From: Xanthomonas sp.
GTDB taxonomy: Bacteria > Pseudomonadota > Gammaproteobacteria > Xanthomonadales > Xanthomonadaceae
Direction: 5' to 3'
NCBI RefSeq assembly: GCF_017163755.1
Contig: NZ_JAFIWC010000004.1
Span: forward strand, 62,001-126,000
Length of the DNA: 64,000 nt
Both the position numbers and the translations under genes were made by a program. Below, piece after piece: positions 19,037-31,375 of the stretch. The notes under the pieces are model-generated. The model was not told the DNA's origin and did not search any database. It saw nothing but the letters and a program-made list of their open reading frames with translations. Position 1 is the first letter of the stretch. Every line of letters starts with the position of its first letter.

Positions 19037-20098
19037 GTGACCACTCCCCAGCCTCCCGCCGCCACTCCGTTGACCTACCGCGACGCGGGCGTCGACATCG
19101 ATGCCGGCAATGCCGTCGTCGAACGCATCAAACCCTTGGTCAAGCGCAGTTTCCGCCCCGAGGTGATGGGCGGGCTGGGCGGTTTCGGCGCGCTGTTCGA
19201 CCTGTCCGGCAAGTACCGCGAGCCGGTGCTGGTGTCCGGTACCGACGGCGTGGGCACCAAGCTGAAGCTGGCGCAACAGCTCGGCCGCCACGACACCATC
19301 GGCATCGATCTGGTCGGCATGTGCGTCAACGACGTGCTGGTGCAGGGCGCCGAGCCGCTGTTCTTCCTCGACTACTTCGCCACCGGCAAGCTCGACGTGG
19401 AGACCACCGTGGCGGTGGTCGGCGGCATCGCCCGCGGCTGCGAACTGGCCGGCTGCGCGCTGATCGGCGGCGAGACCGCGGAAATGCCCGACATGTACCC
19501 GCCGGGCGAGTACGACCTGGCCGGCTTCACCGTCGGCGCGGTGGAGAAGTCGCAGCTGCTCGACGGCGCCAGGGTGCGCCAGGGCGACGTGCTGCTGGGC
19601 ATCGCCTCCAGCGGCCCGCATTCCAACGGCTACTCGCTGATCCGCCGCATCTACGACCGCGCCGGGCGTCCGGCCGAGCTGCAGGTCGGCGGCACGCGCC
19701 TGGCCGACGCGCTGATGGCGCCGACCGCGCTGTACGTCAAGCCGATCCTGTCATTGCTGCGCGGCGAGCATGCCGACGGCATCCACGCCATGGCGCACAT
19801 CACCGGCGGCGGCCTGACCGAGAACATCATCCGCGTGATCCCCGACGGCCTGGGCCTGGACATCCGCGCCAGCGCCTGGACCCCGCCGCCGGTATTCGAG
19901 TGGCTGCAGCGCGAAGGCGCGGTGGCCGACAGCGAGATGTGGCGCACCTTCAACTGCGGCATCGGCTTCGTGCTGGTGGCCGCGCCCGAGCAGGCCGCGG
20001 CGCTGGGCCGCAGCCTGGACGCGCTGGGTCTTGCGCACTGGCCGATCGGCGAGGTGGTCGCCGCCGCCGGCGACGGCGAACGCGTGCATATCGGCTGA
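19037..20098 (+). CDS. purM: Phosphoribosylformylglycinamidine cyclo-ligase
   Basis: 353-aa AIR synthetase of purine biosynthesis, using ATP to close FGAM to AIR. Signatures are [39 protein letters not shown] and [14 protein letters not shown]. The GTG at 19037 gives the normal family length; upstream sequence is proline-repetitive and not conserved-looking. It is followed on the same strand by two small membrane genes and then purN, so purM and purN are probably co-transcribed. Confidence 0.93.
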   Translation: MTTPQPPAATPLTYRDAGVDIDAGNAVVERIKPLVKRSFRPEVMGGLGGFGALFDLSGKYREPVLVSGTDGVGTKLKLAQQLGRHDTIGIDLVGMCVNDVLVQGAEPLFFLDYFATGKLDVETTVAVVGGIARGCELAGCALIGGETAEMPDMYPPGEYDLAGFTVGAVEKSQLLDGARVRQGDVLLGIASSGPHSNGYSLIRRIYDRAGRPAELQVGGTRLADALMAPTALYVKPILSLLRGEHADGIHAMAHITGGGLTENIIRVIPDGLGLDIRASAWTPPPVFEWLQREGAVADSEMWRTFNCGIGFVLVAAPEQAAALGRSLDALGLAHWPIGEVVAAAGDGERVHIG

Positions 20099-20103
20099 GC
20101 CGC

Positions 20104-20727
20104 ATGGCGGCGAGCAAGCGCGCATGGCTGGCGCTGACGCTGGCGATATTCGCCATGAGCTGGATCCGCCCGCTGTGGCCGGCCGAACAGGCGCTGCACA
20201 GCTCGCTGGCGGTGCTCGGCATCGCCTGGCTGGTCTGGCACGACCGCCGCTGGCCGCTGCGCAGCGTCCAGTTCGCCGCGATCTGCGCGTTCATCAGCGT
20301 GCACAACATCGCCGCGCACTGGCTGTATTCCAACGTGCCGTACGACCAATGGCTGCGCGCGACGATCGGCTGGTCGCCGAACGCGACGTTCGGCTGGCAG
20401 CGCAACCATGCCGACCGGCTGATCCACCTGCTGTTCGGGCTGTGCTTCGCCCCCGCCCTGCGCGACCATGCGCGGCAGCGCTGGCCGGCGCTGTCGCCGC
20501 GCCAGGCGTTCGTGCTGGCGACGATGGCGATCATGTGCGCGAGCCTGGTCTACGAATGGATGGAATGGCTGATCGCGCTGCTGCTGTCGCCCGAGCAGGC
20601 CGAGTCCTACAACGGCCAGCAGGGCGATCCGTGGGATGCGCACATCGACATGCTGCTGGCCACGCTGGGTTGCGCGAGCGCCTGGCCGTGGCGCCGTGCC
20701 GGCCGTCCCCTTCCCTCGCCGCGCTAG
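20104..20727 (+). CDS. DUF2238-like integral membrane protein
   Basis: 207 aa with about five to six TM helices. The conserved-looking polar motifs lie inside the membrane part (NHADRLIHLLFG, SLVYEWMEWLIAL, GDPWDAHIDMLLATLG), which is the YjdF/DUF2238 pattern. It starts 5 bases after purM. Function is unknown. Confidence 0.7.
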   Translation: MAASKRAWLALTLAIFAMSWIRPLWPAEQALHSSLAVLGIAWLVWHDRRWPLRSVQFAAICAFISVHNIAAHWLYSNVPYDQWLRATIGWSPNATFGWQRNHADRLIHLLFGLCFAPALRDHARQRWPALSPRQAFVLATMAIMCASLVYEWMEWLIALLLSPEQAESYNGQQGDPWDAHIDMLLATLGCASAWPWRRAGRPLPSPR

Positions 20728-20737
20728 AGACCCGACG

Positions 20738-21178
20738 ATGTCCCTGCCCCCGCCCCTGCCCGTTTCGGGCATCGACCGCGCAGAATCCCTGCGCGCCGAA
20801 TCCGAGCTGCACACCCTGGCGACCCTGTACACGGTGATGGCCGCGCTGCAGGGCCTGATGCTGCTGCTGGTGGGCGGCTTGCTGGCCTTCGGCGTCCAAC
20901 GCGAGGCCACGCTCAACGCCAGCGGGCAAAGCGCCGACCAGGCCGCCGCCGGCATGTTCGCGATCGGGCTGCTGTCGGTGCTGCTGCTGGTGGGGCTGGT
21001 TTCGCTGGTGCTGAAGACGCTGACCGCGCGCGCGCTGCGCCGGCGCCAGCGGCTGCTGCTGTGCAACGTCACCGCGGTGGTGACCTGCCTGGGCTTCCCG
21101 CTGGGCACGGTGCTGGGCATATGGACGCTGCTGGCGCTGCAACGCCCGGCCACCGCCGCGCTGTTCGGGAAGCCGTAG
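20738..21178 (+). CDS. Hypothetical membrane protein between purM and purN
   Basis: 146 aa with three or four TM helices (about 33-56, 72-93 and 105-131). The polar N-terminus contains a Glu/His-rich ESELHTLATLY stretch resembling small uncharacterised membrane proteins of xanthomonads. It lies 10 bases after the previous gene and 3 bases before purN, consistent with one operon. No function can be assigned. Confidence 0.65.
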   Translation: MSLPPPLPVSGIDRAESLRAESELHTLATLYTVMAALQGLMLLLVGGLLAFGVQREATLNASGQSADQAAAGMFAIGLLSVLLLVGLVSLVLKTLTARALRRRQRLLLCNVTAVVTCLGFPLGTVLGIWTLLALQRPATAALFGKP

Positions 21179-21181
21179 CCG

Positions 21182-21835
21182 ATGGCGATGCGCCTGGCGG
21201 TGCTGGTCTCCGGCCGCGGCTCCAACCTGCAGGCGCTGCTCGATGCGATCGCCGCCGGCGAGCTGGACGCGCAGCCGGTCGGCGTGTTCTCCGACCGCCC
21301 GCAGGCGCCGGCGCTGGCGAAGGTGCCGGCGGCGCTGCGCTGGTCGGCCGCGCCCAGGGCCTTCGCCGACCGCGCGGCGTTCGACCTGGCGCTGGGCGAC
21401 GCCGTCGCCGCTGCGCGTCCGGACTGGGTGGTGTGCGCCGGCTACATGCGCATCCTCGGCGACGGCTTCGTGCAGCGTTTCGCCGGGCGGCTGCTGAACA
21501 TCCATCCCTCGCTGCTGCCTAAGTATCCCGGGCTGCACACGCATGCGCGCGCGCTCGCCGCGGGCGATCGGGAACATGGCGCCAGCGTGCATTTCGTGAC
21601 CCCGGCGCTGGACGCCGGCGAGGTGATCGCGCAGGCGCCGATCCCGGTGCGCCCCGACGACACGCCGGAATCGCTGGCGCAGCGCCTGTTGCCGCAGGAA
21701 CACCGGCTGCTGCGCGAAGTGCTGAAACTGGCCGCCGCCGGGCGCCTGGCTGAACGGGACGGCAGGGCCTGGGTGGACGGTCAGTGCCGGTTTAGTCCCC
21801 TGCGCCTAGATTGCACGGGTAAGCTGACAAGCTGA
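21182..21835 (+). CDS. purN: Phosphoribosylglycinamide formyltransferase
   Basis: 217-aa GART enzyme using 10-formyl-THF. The N-terminal LVSGRGSNLQALL binds phosphate; the catalytic Asn-His-Asp set is seen in LLNIHPSLLPKYPGLHTH and TPALDAGEVI. ATG at 21182 (MAMRLAV) or 21188. Functionally linked to purM upstream, with two membrane genes inserted between them. Confidence 0.93.
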   Translation: MAMRLAVLVSGRGSNLQALLDAIAAGELDAQPVGVFSDRPQAPALAKVPAALRWSAAPRAFADRAAFDLALGDAVAAARPDWVVCAGYMRILGDGFVQRFAGRLLNIHPSLLPKYPGLHTHARALAAGDREHGASVHFVTPALDAGEVIAQAPIPVRPDDTPESLAQRLLPQEHRLLREVLKLAAAGRLAERDGRAWVDGQCRFSPLRLDCTGKLTS

Positions 21836-21903
21836 ATGCGTTGAACCCGTCCGTCACAACAGCACGCCATCCTGTCCGGCCTCCTCCTTTCCCAGCGACC
21901 CCC

Positions 21904-22695
21904 ATGAAGCCCTTCCCGCGCCCGTTCGCCTTCCTCGCCGCGACCGCGCTGTGCGCGCTGCTGCCGGCCGTCGGCGGATCGGCGCAGCAGTTGCCCGCCT
22001 CGGCGCCGGCCGCGCCGGCCGCGGACGCCACGGCGTGGACGCCGCCGCCGCTGCAGCCCTTCGTCGCCACCTACCAGGCCTTCTACAAGGGCAAGCAGGC
22101 CGGCGACGCGCGCATGGAAGTCGCCCACACCGGCGGCGACCAGTGGCGGGTGGACCTGGGCGTGCAGGGGCGTAGCGGCTTCGCCAGCGTGCTCGGGCTC
22201 AACCTGGAGCAGAGCACCGTGTTCAAGGCGCAGGACGGGCGCTACGTGCCGCAGAGCCAGAGCACGGTGAAGAAGGCCATCTTCTTCGGCAAGAAGGTCA
22301 CCGGCGTCTACGACTGGAGCCAGGGCGTGGCGCACTGGGACGGCGACCTGAAGAAGGACCGGCAGCAACCGATCCCGCTGCAGCCCGGCGACCAGAGCGC
22401 GCTGCTGCTCAACCTGTCGATCATGCGCGATGCGCAGCCCGGCAAGACCATGACCTACCGCTACGTCGACGTCGGCCGCGTGCGCGAGCACGTCTACCAC
22501 GCCGCCGAGCAGACCGAGACGGTGCAGGTCGGCGAGCTGAGCTACGACGCGCTGCGCGTGTCGCGCACCAACGGCGGCAGGAATGAGACCATCCTGTGGA
22601 TCGCCAATGGCGTGCCCACGCCGGTGCGCATCCTGCAGCGCGAAGACGGCGAAGACCGCATCGACCTGCGCCTGACCGAATACCAAGGAGTCTGA
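21904..22695 (+). CDS. DUF3108 exported protein, copy 1
   Basis: 263 aa with signal peptide (FAFLAATALCALLPAVGGSA) and a proline/alanine-rich spacer before a DUF3108 beta-rich domain (TYQAFYKGKQAGDARMEV). It is a paralogue of the next gene: both share STVF, YDWS, LQPGD and PVRILQRE motifs in the same order. ATG at 21904 is chosen because the signal peptide starts there. Function unknown; the family may bind lipids or envelope components. Confidence 0.8.
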   Translation: MKPFPRPFAFLAATALCALLPAVGGSAQQLPASAPAAPAADATAWTPPPLQPFVATYQAFYKGKQAGDARMEVAHTGGDQWRVDLGVQGRSGFASVLGLNLEQSTVFKAQDGRYVPQSQSTVKKAIFFGKKVTGVYDWSQGVAHWDGDLKKDRQQPIPLQPGDQSALLLNLSIMRDAQPGKTMTYRYVDVGRVREHVYHAAEQTETVQVGELSYDALRVSRTNGGRNETILWIANGVPTPVRILQREDGEDRIDLRLTEYQGV

Positions 22696-22698
22696 CCC

Positions 22699-23382
22699 AT
22701 GAAACGCATCGCCCGTCCCCTGACCGCGCTGGCCGCCGCGGCGCTGGCCCTGGCCAGCCTGCCGGCCCTGGCGCTGGAACCGTTCAAGGCGGACTACCAG
22801 GCCAACTACATGGGCATGCAGGCCAATGGCGTGATGACCCTGACCAGCGAAGGCGCCAACCGCTGGCGCTACAGCCTGGCGATCAAGAACCAGGTCGCCG
22901 ACCTGAGCCAGAGCACCGTGTTCGAGGAAAAGGGCGGGCAGATGCGGCCGCTGAGCAGCGACGACCGCTCGGTGTTCCTGGTCAAGAAGAAGGCGGTGAC
23001 CGCGAACTACGACTGGAGCACCTCGCAGGCGACCTGGGCCGGCGACGTCAAGCCCGAGCGCCGCGGGCCGGTCAAGCTGCAGCCCGGCGACATGGACGCG
23101 CTGCTGATCAACCTGGCGGTCGCGCGCGACGTCAACGCCGGCAAGACCCCCAGCTACCGCATGGTCGACGAGGGCCGCGCCAAGCCGATGACCTACCGCG
23201 TCGCCGGCAAGGAGAACATCACCGTCAACGGCAAGACCGAGCAGGCCACCAAGGTGACCCGCAGCGACGGCTCCAAGGAGATCGTCGCCTGGATCGTGCC
23301 GGACATGCCGGTGCCGGTGCGCATCCTGCAGCGCGAGAACGGCCAGGACGCGCTGGACCTGACGATCAAGTCGCTGCGCTGA
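22699..23382 (+). CDS. DUF3108 exported protein, copy 2
   Basis: 227 aa with signal peptide ending LPALALE. The DUF3108 body (DYQANYMGMQANGVMTL, LSQSTVFEEKGG, PVRILQRENGQD) is homologous to the upstream gene, from which it is separated by 3 bases. The arrangement indicates a tandem duplication in one operon. A strong palindromic terminator follows. Confidence 0.82.
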   Translation: MKRIARPLTALAAAALALASLPALALEPFKADYQANYMGMQANGVMTLTSEGANRWRYSLAIKNQVADLSQSTVFEEKGGQMRPLSSDDRSVFLVKKKAVTANYDWSTSQATWAGDVKPERRGPVKLQPGDMDALLINLAVARDVNAGKTPSYRMVDEGRAKPMTYRVAGKENITVNGKTEQATKVTRSDGSKEIVAWIVPDMPVPVRILQRENGQDALDLTIKSLR

Positions 23383-23435
23383 GCGGTGCGGCGCGCGGGC
23401 GCCGGCCGCGTATCGCGGGAATTCCACCGAACGCA

Positions 23436-23467
23436 AAAAAGGGCGGACCGATCGGTCCGCCCTTTTT
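23436..23467. terminator. Perfect 32-bp palindromic bidirectional terminator
   Basis: AAAAAGGGCGGACCGA and its exact complement meet without a loop, flanked by A-tract and T-tract. It acts for the DUF3108 genes on the plus strand and, read in reverse, for the murA/EF-hand genes arriving on the minus strand. Confidence 0.9.
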
Positions 23468-23599
23468 GTTGTGCGCTCGGGGGCGCGCCCGGCTTGGCCG
23501 CCATTCGCAGCGTCGACCCCGTGTGCATCGAGGCCAGGTTCCGTGTGCGGCTGACGCCGACGCCCGCCAACGCGCGGGCGGGAGCAGCGCCCGCTGGCC

Positions 23600-25472
<1,873 letters not shown>

Positions 25473-25524
25473 CGGGCTTTCCTAATAAAATGATCGGCCA
25501 TTCTACCCTCCGAGCGGCATCCGC

Positions 25525-26526
25525 ATGGCTGTATCGCCCCTTTCCGCCGACGCCGTCGGCGATGCCAGCCTGGTCGCCAGCGGCCGCCGCGTGGTCGAGA
25601 TCGAACAGGCCGCGCTGGGCGCGGTCGGCGCGCGCATCGGCGCCGAGTTCGCCGCCGCGTGCCGGCTGATCCTGGGCTCGCGCGGACGCGTGGTCGCCAC
25701 CGGCATGGGCAAGTCCGGACATGTGGCGCGCAAGATCGCCGCCACCCTCGCCTCCACCGGCACCCCGGCGTTCTACGTGCATCCGGGCGAGGCCGGGCAC
25801 GGCGACCTGGGCATGATCACCGACGCCGACGTGGTGCTGGCGCTGTCCTATTCCGGCGAATCGGACGAGATCCTGATGCTGCTGCCGGTGCTCAAGCGCC
25901 AGGGCAACGCGGTGATCGCGATGACCGGCCGCGCGCAATCCACGCTGGCGCGCGAGGCCGACCTGCACCTGGACGTCAGCGTGCCCGCCGAGGCCTGTCC
26001 GCTCGACCTGGCGCCGACCTCCAGCACCACCGCCTCGCTGGCGCTGGGCGACGCGCTGGCGGTGGCGCTGCTGGACGCGCGCGGCTTCACCGCCGACGAC
26101 TTCGCCCGCTCGCACCCGGCCGGCAGCCTCGGCCGGCGCCTGCTGCTGCACATCACCGACGTGATGCACGGCGGCGACGAGCTGCCCAAGGTGGGCGAGG
26201 ACGCCAGCCTCAGCGAGGCGCTGGTGGAGATGAGCCGCAAGCGCCTGGGCATGACCGCGATCGTCGACCGCGACGACCGCCTGCTCGGCCTGTTCACCGA
26301 CGGCGACCTGCGCCGCACCCTGGACAGCCCGCTGGACGTGCGCCAGACCCGCATCGCCGACGTGATGACCCGGCAGCCGCGCACCATCGGCGCCGACCAG
26401 CTCGCCGCCGAGGCGGCGCGGCTGATGGAAACCCACAAGATCAACGGCCTGATCGTCGTCGACGGCGACGGCCGCGCGGTCGGCGCCTTGAACATTCACG
26501 ACCTGTTGCGTGCCAGGGTGGTTTAA
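25525..26526 (+). CDS. kdsD: D-arabinose-5-phosphate isomerase
   Basis: 333 aa: SIS domain (about residues 35-180; GMGKSGHVARKIA, ALSYSGESDEI) followed by two CBS domains (about 205-260 and 275-330). It converts ribulose-5-P to arabinose-5-P, the first step to KDO. Next to kdsC and the lpt genes, as in E. coli, supporting the LPS role rather than capsule KpsF. Confidence 0.93.
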   Translation: MAVSPLSADAVGDASLVASGRRVVEIEQAALGAVGARIGAEFAAACRLILGSRGRVVATGMGKSGHVARKIAATLASTGTPAFYVHPGEAGHGDLGMITDADVVLALSYSGESDEILMLLPVLKRQGNAVIAMTGRAQSTLAREADLHLDVSVPAEACPLDLAPTSSTTASLALGDALAVALLDARGFTADDFARSHPAGSLGRRLLLHITDVMHGGDELPKVGEDASLSEALVEMSRKRLGMTAIVDRDDRLLGLFTDGDLRRTLDSPLDVRQTRIADVMTRQPRTIGADQLAAEAARLMETHKINGLIVVDGDGRAVGALNIHDLLRARVV

Positions 26527-26616
26527 CAGCCTGAACCCGTTGCGCCTTTCCGCCCCCGCCGCGCCGTCTGGCCGGCGCCTGGAAAGCCGTCCTCCCCGCC
26601 CCCATCCTGCTGACCG

Positions 26617-27165
26617 ATGCCTTATTCCCCGCTTGCCGACTTCCCTTCCGAACTGATCGCCCGTGCCGAACGGATCCGGCTGGCGTGCTTCGACGTCGAC
26701 GGCACGCTGACCGACGGCCGCCTGTACTACGACCGCGACGGCAACGAGAGCAAGGCCTTCCACGTGCTCGACGGCCAGGGGCTGGTGCAGTTGCGCCGGC
26801 ACGGCATCGAGGTCGCGCTGATCACCGCCCGGCCCAGCCTGGCCGCGGAAAAGCGCGGCCAGGAGCTGGGCCTGCTGGTGCAGATCGGGGTCAAGGACAA
26901 GCTCGCCGGCGTGCGGGCGCTGTGCGACGAGCGCGGGCTGGGCCTGGACCAGGTGTGCTTCATGGGCGACGACCTGCCCGACCTGGCGCCGCTGCGCGCG
27001 GTCGGCCTGGCGGTGGCGCCGTCCAACGCGCACCCGTGGACCGCCGAGCACGTGCACTGGCGCACCCGCGCGCGCGGCGGCGAAGGCGCGGCGCGCGAGC
27101 TGTGCGACGTGCTGCTCGCCGCGCAGGGCCATGTCCCCGCCCTGCTGCAGGAGCACGGCGCATGA
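26617..27165 (+). CDS. kdsC: 3-deoxy-D-manno-octulosonate 8-phosphate phosphatase
   Basis: 182-aa HAD-family phosphatase without a cap domain. Catalytic Asp pair in CFDVDGTLTDG, motif II Thr in LITARPS, motif III Lys/Asp in KDKLAGV and FMGDDLPDLAPL. It makes KDO from KDO-8-P. The stop overlaps the lptC start (ATGA). Confidence 0.93.
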   Translation: MPYSPLADFPSELIARAERIRLACFDVDGTLTDGRLYYDRDGNESKAFHVLDGQGLVQLRRHGIEVALITARPSLAAEKRGQELGLLVQIGVKDKLAGVRALCDERGLGLDQVCFMGDDLPDLAPLRAVGLAVAPSNAHPWTAEHVHWRTRARGGEGAARELCDVLLAAQGHVPALLQEHGA

Positions 27166-27728
27166 ACTGGCGCAGCGTGCTCGGCGGCGTGCTGCTGGTC
27201 GCAGCGGTGGTCAGCGGCTGGTCGGCATGGCGGCAGCGCGCCAAGCCGGTGGCCGAGGCCGGCGAGGAGGCGCGCTCGGACTACGTGGCGCGCGACTTCG
27301 AGATCATCACCCTGGACAAGCAGGGCAAGGAATCGATGACCTTGCGCGCGCCGCAGATGGAGCGCAGCCGCGCCGACCAGACCCTGTCGATCGTGACCCC
27401 GCTGTTCCTGCTGCCCGACGCCAGCGGCCAGCACTGGGAGATGCGCGGCGACACTGGCTGGGTCAGCGCCGATGGCGACGAACTGCGCTTGCGCGGCAAT
27501 GTCGCCGGCGACAGCCCCAAGGTCCCCAGCATTCCGCCCACGACCTTCCGCACCCAGAGCCTGGACGTCTTCCCGCGGACCAACCTGGCGCGCACCGCCG
27601 CGCCGGTGACCATGACCCGACCCGGTATCATGCAGACCGGCGTCGGCTTCGAAGCCAACTTGAAGACCCAGCAGTACAAGCTCCTCTCACAGGTCAAGAC
27701 CCGCTATGAACCGAACGCTGCCCGCTAA
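27162..27728 (+). CDS. lptC: LPS export system protein LptC
   Basis: 188-aa bitopic inner-membrane protein with a TM helix near residues 6-21, then a beta-jellyroll periplasmic domain (FEIITLDKQGKESMTL). It passes LPS from LptBFG to LptA. The end overlaps the start of lptA by 23 bases, indicating tight coupling. Confidence 0.9.
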   Translation: MNWRSVLGGVLLVAAVVSGWSAWRQRAKPVAEAGEEARSDYVARDFEIITLDKQGKESMTLRAPQMERSRADQTLSIVTPLFLLPDASGQHWEMRGDTGWVSADGDELRLRGNVAGDSPKVPSIPPTTFRTQSLDVFPRTNLARTAAPVTMTRPGIMQTGVGFEANLKTQQYKLLSQVKTRYEPNAAR

Positions 27729-28304
27729 GCTCGCGCTGCTCGCCCTGCTGCTGCCCGCAGCGGCCATGGCCAAGACATCGGACCGCAACCAGCCGATGAA
27801 CATCGACGCCAACTCCAACGACTGCAACCTGACCAACGACAACGGCAAGTGCCGCTTCGCCGGCAACGTCGTCATCACCCAGGGCACGCTGGAGATCCAT
27901 GCCGACACCGCCGACATCTTCCAGAGCAACGGCGAGGTCGACCGCGTCGTGCTCAACGGCAAGCAGGCCACGCTGAAGCAGGAACTGGACGACGGCTCGC
28001 CGATGGACGCGGTCGCCGACAACCTGGACTATAAGGTGTCCACCGACACCATCGTGCTGACCGGCAACTACCGCATGACCTCGCCGAAGGGCACCAACGC
28101 CGGCCAGCGCATGGTCTACAACACCAAGACCGGCAACATGCAGGGCGGCGGCGACGGCACCCGCGTGCGCACCGTGATCCAGCCGAAGAACCCGGCGCCG
28201 GCGTCCGGCGCCAAGCCGGCGGCCAAGCCCGCCGCCGCGCCGGCCAAGGCCCCGGCGGGCAAGGCGCCGGCCAAGACCGCCCCGGCATCGCAGGGAGGCC
28301 AGTG

Positions 28305-28305
<1 letters not shown>
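27706..28305 (+). CDS. lptA: LPS transport periplasmic protein LptA
   Basis: 199 aa with signal peptide ending AAAMAKT. The OstA-type beta-jellyroll ([20 protein letters not shown], then [13 protein letters not shown]) forms the LPS bridge across the periplasm. The C-terminal ~45 residues are Ala/Pro/Lys repeats ([17 protein letters not shown]), an extension not needed for the core fold. The stop TGA overlaps the lptB start region. Confidence 0.92.
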
Positions 28306-29024
<719 letters not shown>

Positions 29025-29066
29025 CCGCGCGGCCGTCTCGACACGCTCCCTTCGTTCGGCACAGGC

Positions 29067-30512
29067 ATGAAAGCACGGTTGCAGACATCGCTGGGACAGC
29101 ATCTGGTCATGACGCCGCAGTTGCGGCAGGCGATCAAGCTGTTGCAGATGTCCAGCGCCGAGCTGGAGGTGGAGATCGCCGAGGCGGTGGAAAGCAACCC
29201 GCTGCTGGAATGGGCCGAGGACGCCGCGCCGGGCCTGGACCTCGCCGGCGGCGGCGAGGCCGGGGCCACGCCGGCCGCCGGCGACGCGCCGGAAAGCGAC
29301 GATCCGCGCGACACCACCTCGTCCGACGACTGGCTGCCGGACGAACCGGCGTGGAGCGGCGGCAGCGGCGGCTCCTTCGACGACGACGACGACATGGGCA
29401 GCGCCGCCGAGCGCGTGGCCGAGCCGGACACCCTGATCGACCACCTGCTGTGGCAGCTGCACCTGTCGCACCTGTCGCCGCGCGACCGCAGCATCGGCGC
29501 GGCGCTGATCGACGCGCTGGACGACGACGGCTACCTGCGCGAGCCGCTGAGCGCGATCGCCGAGACGCTGCTGCCGGACATCGTCGCCGACGAGGAGGAG
29601 ATCCTCACCGTGCTGCACCAGATCCAGCGCTTCGATCCGGTCGGGATCGCCGCGCGCAGCCTCGGCGAGTGCCTCAACCTGCAGCTGGACGTGCTGCCCG
29701 AGGACACCCCGGGACGCGAACTGGCGCGCACCATCGCCAACGGCCCGCTGGAAAAGCTGCCGCGCAGCGGCATCGCCGGCATCGCCCACGACCTCAAGCG
29801 CCCGGCCTCGGCGGTGGAAGAGGCGGTGAACCTGCTGCGTTCGCTGGAACCGCGTCCGGGCAAGCAGATCGGCGACCTCGGCGCCGACACCTACGTGGTG
29901 CCCGACTGCGTGGTCTGGCGCCAGCGCGGGGTCTGGCACGCCGCGCTGGCCGGACACGCCCGGCCCAAGGTCACCATCCACCGCGGCTACGAGCAGTTGA
30001 TCCGCCAGTGCGGCGAAAGCGACGCCGGCTACCTGCGCGGCCAGCTGCAGGAGGCGCGCTGGCTGCTCAAGAGCCTGGAGGCGCGCGGCGAGACCCTGCT
30101 CAGGGTGACCCGCTGCCTGCTGCGCCAGCAGGCCGGGTTCCTGGAGTTCGGCGAACAGGCGCTGCGCCCGCTGACCCTGCGCGAGATCGCCGGCGAACTG
30201 GGCCTGCACGAGTCCACCATCTCCCGCGCCATCGCCCGCAAGTACGTGCGCACCCCGCGCGGCACCATCCCGCTGCGCGCCTTCTTCGCCTCCGGCATCG
30301 ACACCGATAGCGGCGGCGAGGCCTCCAGCACGGCTATTCAGGCGATGATTCGGCGCCTGATCGATGCGGAGAACCCGCGCAAGCCGCTTTCTGACGCCAA
30401 GCTGGCCGACCTGCTGAAAAGCGCCGGCGTACCCGTAGCGCGGCGCACGGTTGCGAAGTATCGTGAGGCCATGAACATTTCCGCCTCGCACGAACGCGTC
30501 CGCATCGGTTGA
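29067..30512 (+). CDS. rpoN: RNA polymerase sigma-54 factor
   Basis: 481 aa. The N-terminal Gln/Leu-rich activator-binding region (LGQHLVMTPQLRQAIKLLQM) is followed by an acidic linker, the core-binding domain, the HTH (LGLHESTISRAIARKYV) and the C-terminal RpoN box (ARRTVAKYRE) that reads the -24 element. Followed by hpf and ptsN in the usual rpoN cluster. Confidence 0.95.
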   Translation: MKARLQTSLGQHLVMTPQLRQAIKLLQMSSAELEVEIAEAVESNPLLEWAEDAAPGLDLAGGGEAGATPAAGDAPESDDPRDTTSSDDWLPDEPAWSGGSGGSFDDDDDMGSAAERVAEPDTLIDHLLWQLHLSHLSPRDRSIGAALIDALDDDGYLREPLSAIAETLLPDIVADEEEILTVLHQIQRFDPVGIAARSLGECLNLQLDVLPEDTPGRELARTIANGPLEKLPRSGIAGIAHDLKRPASAVEEAVNLLRSLEPRPGKQIGDLGADTYVVPDCVVWRQRGVWHAALAGHARPKVTIHRGYEQLIRQCGESDAGYLRGQLQEARWLLKSLEARGETLLRVTRCLLRQQAGFLEFGEQALRPLTLREIAGELGLHESTISRAIARKYVRTPRGTIPLRAFFASGIDTDSGGEASSTAIQAMIRRLIDAENPRKPLSDAKLADLLKSAGVPVARRTVAKYREAMNISASHERVRIG

Positions 30513-30580
30513 GTTGGATCGGTCGGGCGTCGCGGTGGCGGCAATGGTTCATAGGTGAATCCCGAACCAAGGAGTATCCG

Positions 30581-30898
30581 ATGCGCATCGAGACCTACGG
30601 CCAGCAGATCGAAGTCACCCCCGCCCTGCGGGAATACGTGGAAACCAAGCTGCAGCGCCTGAAGCGGCATTACGAAGAGACCATCGAGGTCCGTGCCCAG
30701 CTCGCGCTGCGCAAGCCCGACCACCACGTGGAGGCCACCGTCAACGTGCCGGGGCGCACCCTGCACGCCGATGCCAGCGCACAGACCATGTACGCGGCGA
30801 TCGACCTGCTCGCCGACAAGCTCGACCGGCTGATCATCAAGCACAAGGAAAAGAAACAGGACCACCACGCGGCCGAGGTGCGCGACAATATCGTGTGA
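30581..30898 (+). CDS. hpf: Ribosome hibernation-promoting factor, short form
   Basis: 105-aa HPF/RaiA-type protein that binds the 30S decoding region when growth slows. Characteristic MRIETYGQQIEVTPALREYV, with the basic helix LDRLIIKHKEKK. No C-terminal dimerisation domain, so short HPF. The ATG at 30581 has AAGGAG eight bases ahead; the upstream in-frame extension to 30509 has none. Confidence 0.92.
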   Translation: MRIETYGQQIEVTPALREYVETKLQRLKRHYEETIEVRAQLALRKPDHHVEATVNVPGRTLHADASAQTMYAAIDLLADKLDRLIIKHKEKKQDHHAAEVRDNIV

Positions 30899-30919
30899 CC
30901 CTTCACACGTTGGTCTGAC

Positions 30920-31375
30920 ATGCCTTTGACCGATCTGATGGCGGCCGTGCGCACCCAGGTGCTGCCGGCCGCCGATCGCGACACCCTGCTACGCACCGCC
31001 GCCGGCCTGCTGGCCTGTCCTCAGGCCGGTTCCGATGAACTCTTCGCCAGCCTGCGCGAGCGCGAGCAGCTCGGCAGCACCGCCATCGGCCATGGCATCG
31101 CCATCCCGCACGGCCGCGCGCCGCACCTCACCGAACCGCGCGGCGCGCTGCTGCGGCTGGACCAGCCGGTCGACTTCGACGGCGCCGGCACCCAGGTGGA
31201 CCTGGTGTTCGCGATGGCGGTACCGGCCCACTACACCCACCAGCACCTGATGCTGCTGTCGGAACTGGCCGAACAGTTCTCCGACGAAGGCTTCCGCGAC
31301 GCGCTGCGGCGCGCGCCCGACGCCGCCGCGCTGCACGCGCTGCTCGGCGGCTCGCCGCGGGCCAGCGCCGCATGA
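30920..31375 (+). CDS. ptsN: Nitrogen-regulatory PTS EIIA component
   Basis: 151-aa EIIA-Ntr with the phospho-His in [12 protein letters not shown]. It takes phosphate from HPr/NPr and regulates partner proteins rather than sugar transport. The stop overlaps the hprK start (ATGA), in line with the rpoN-hpf-ptsN-hprK-rapZ order. Confidence 0.92.
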   Translation: MPLTDLMAAVRTQVLPAADRDTLLRTAAGLLACPQAGSDELFASLREREQLGSTAIGHGIAIPHGRAPHLTEPRGALLRLDQPVDFDGAGTQVDLVFAMAVPAHYTHQHLMLLSELAEQFSDEGFRDALRRAPDAAALHALLGGSPRASAA

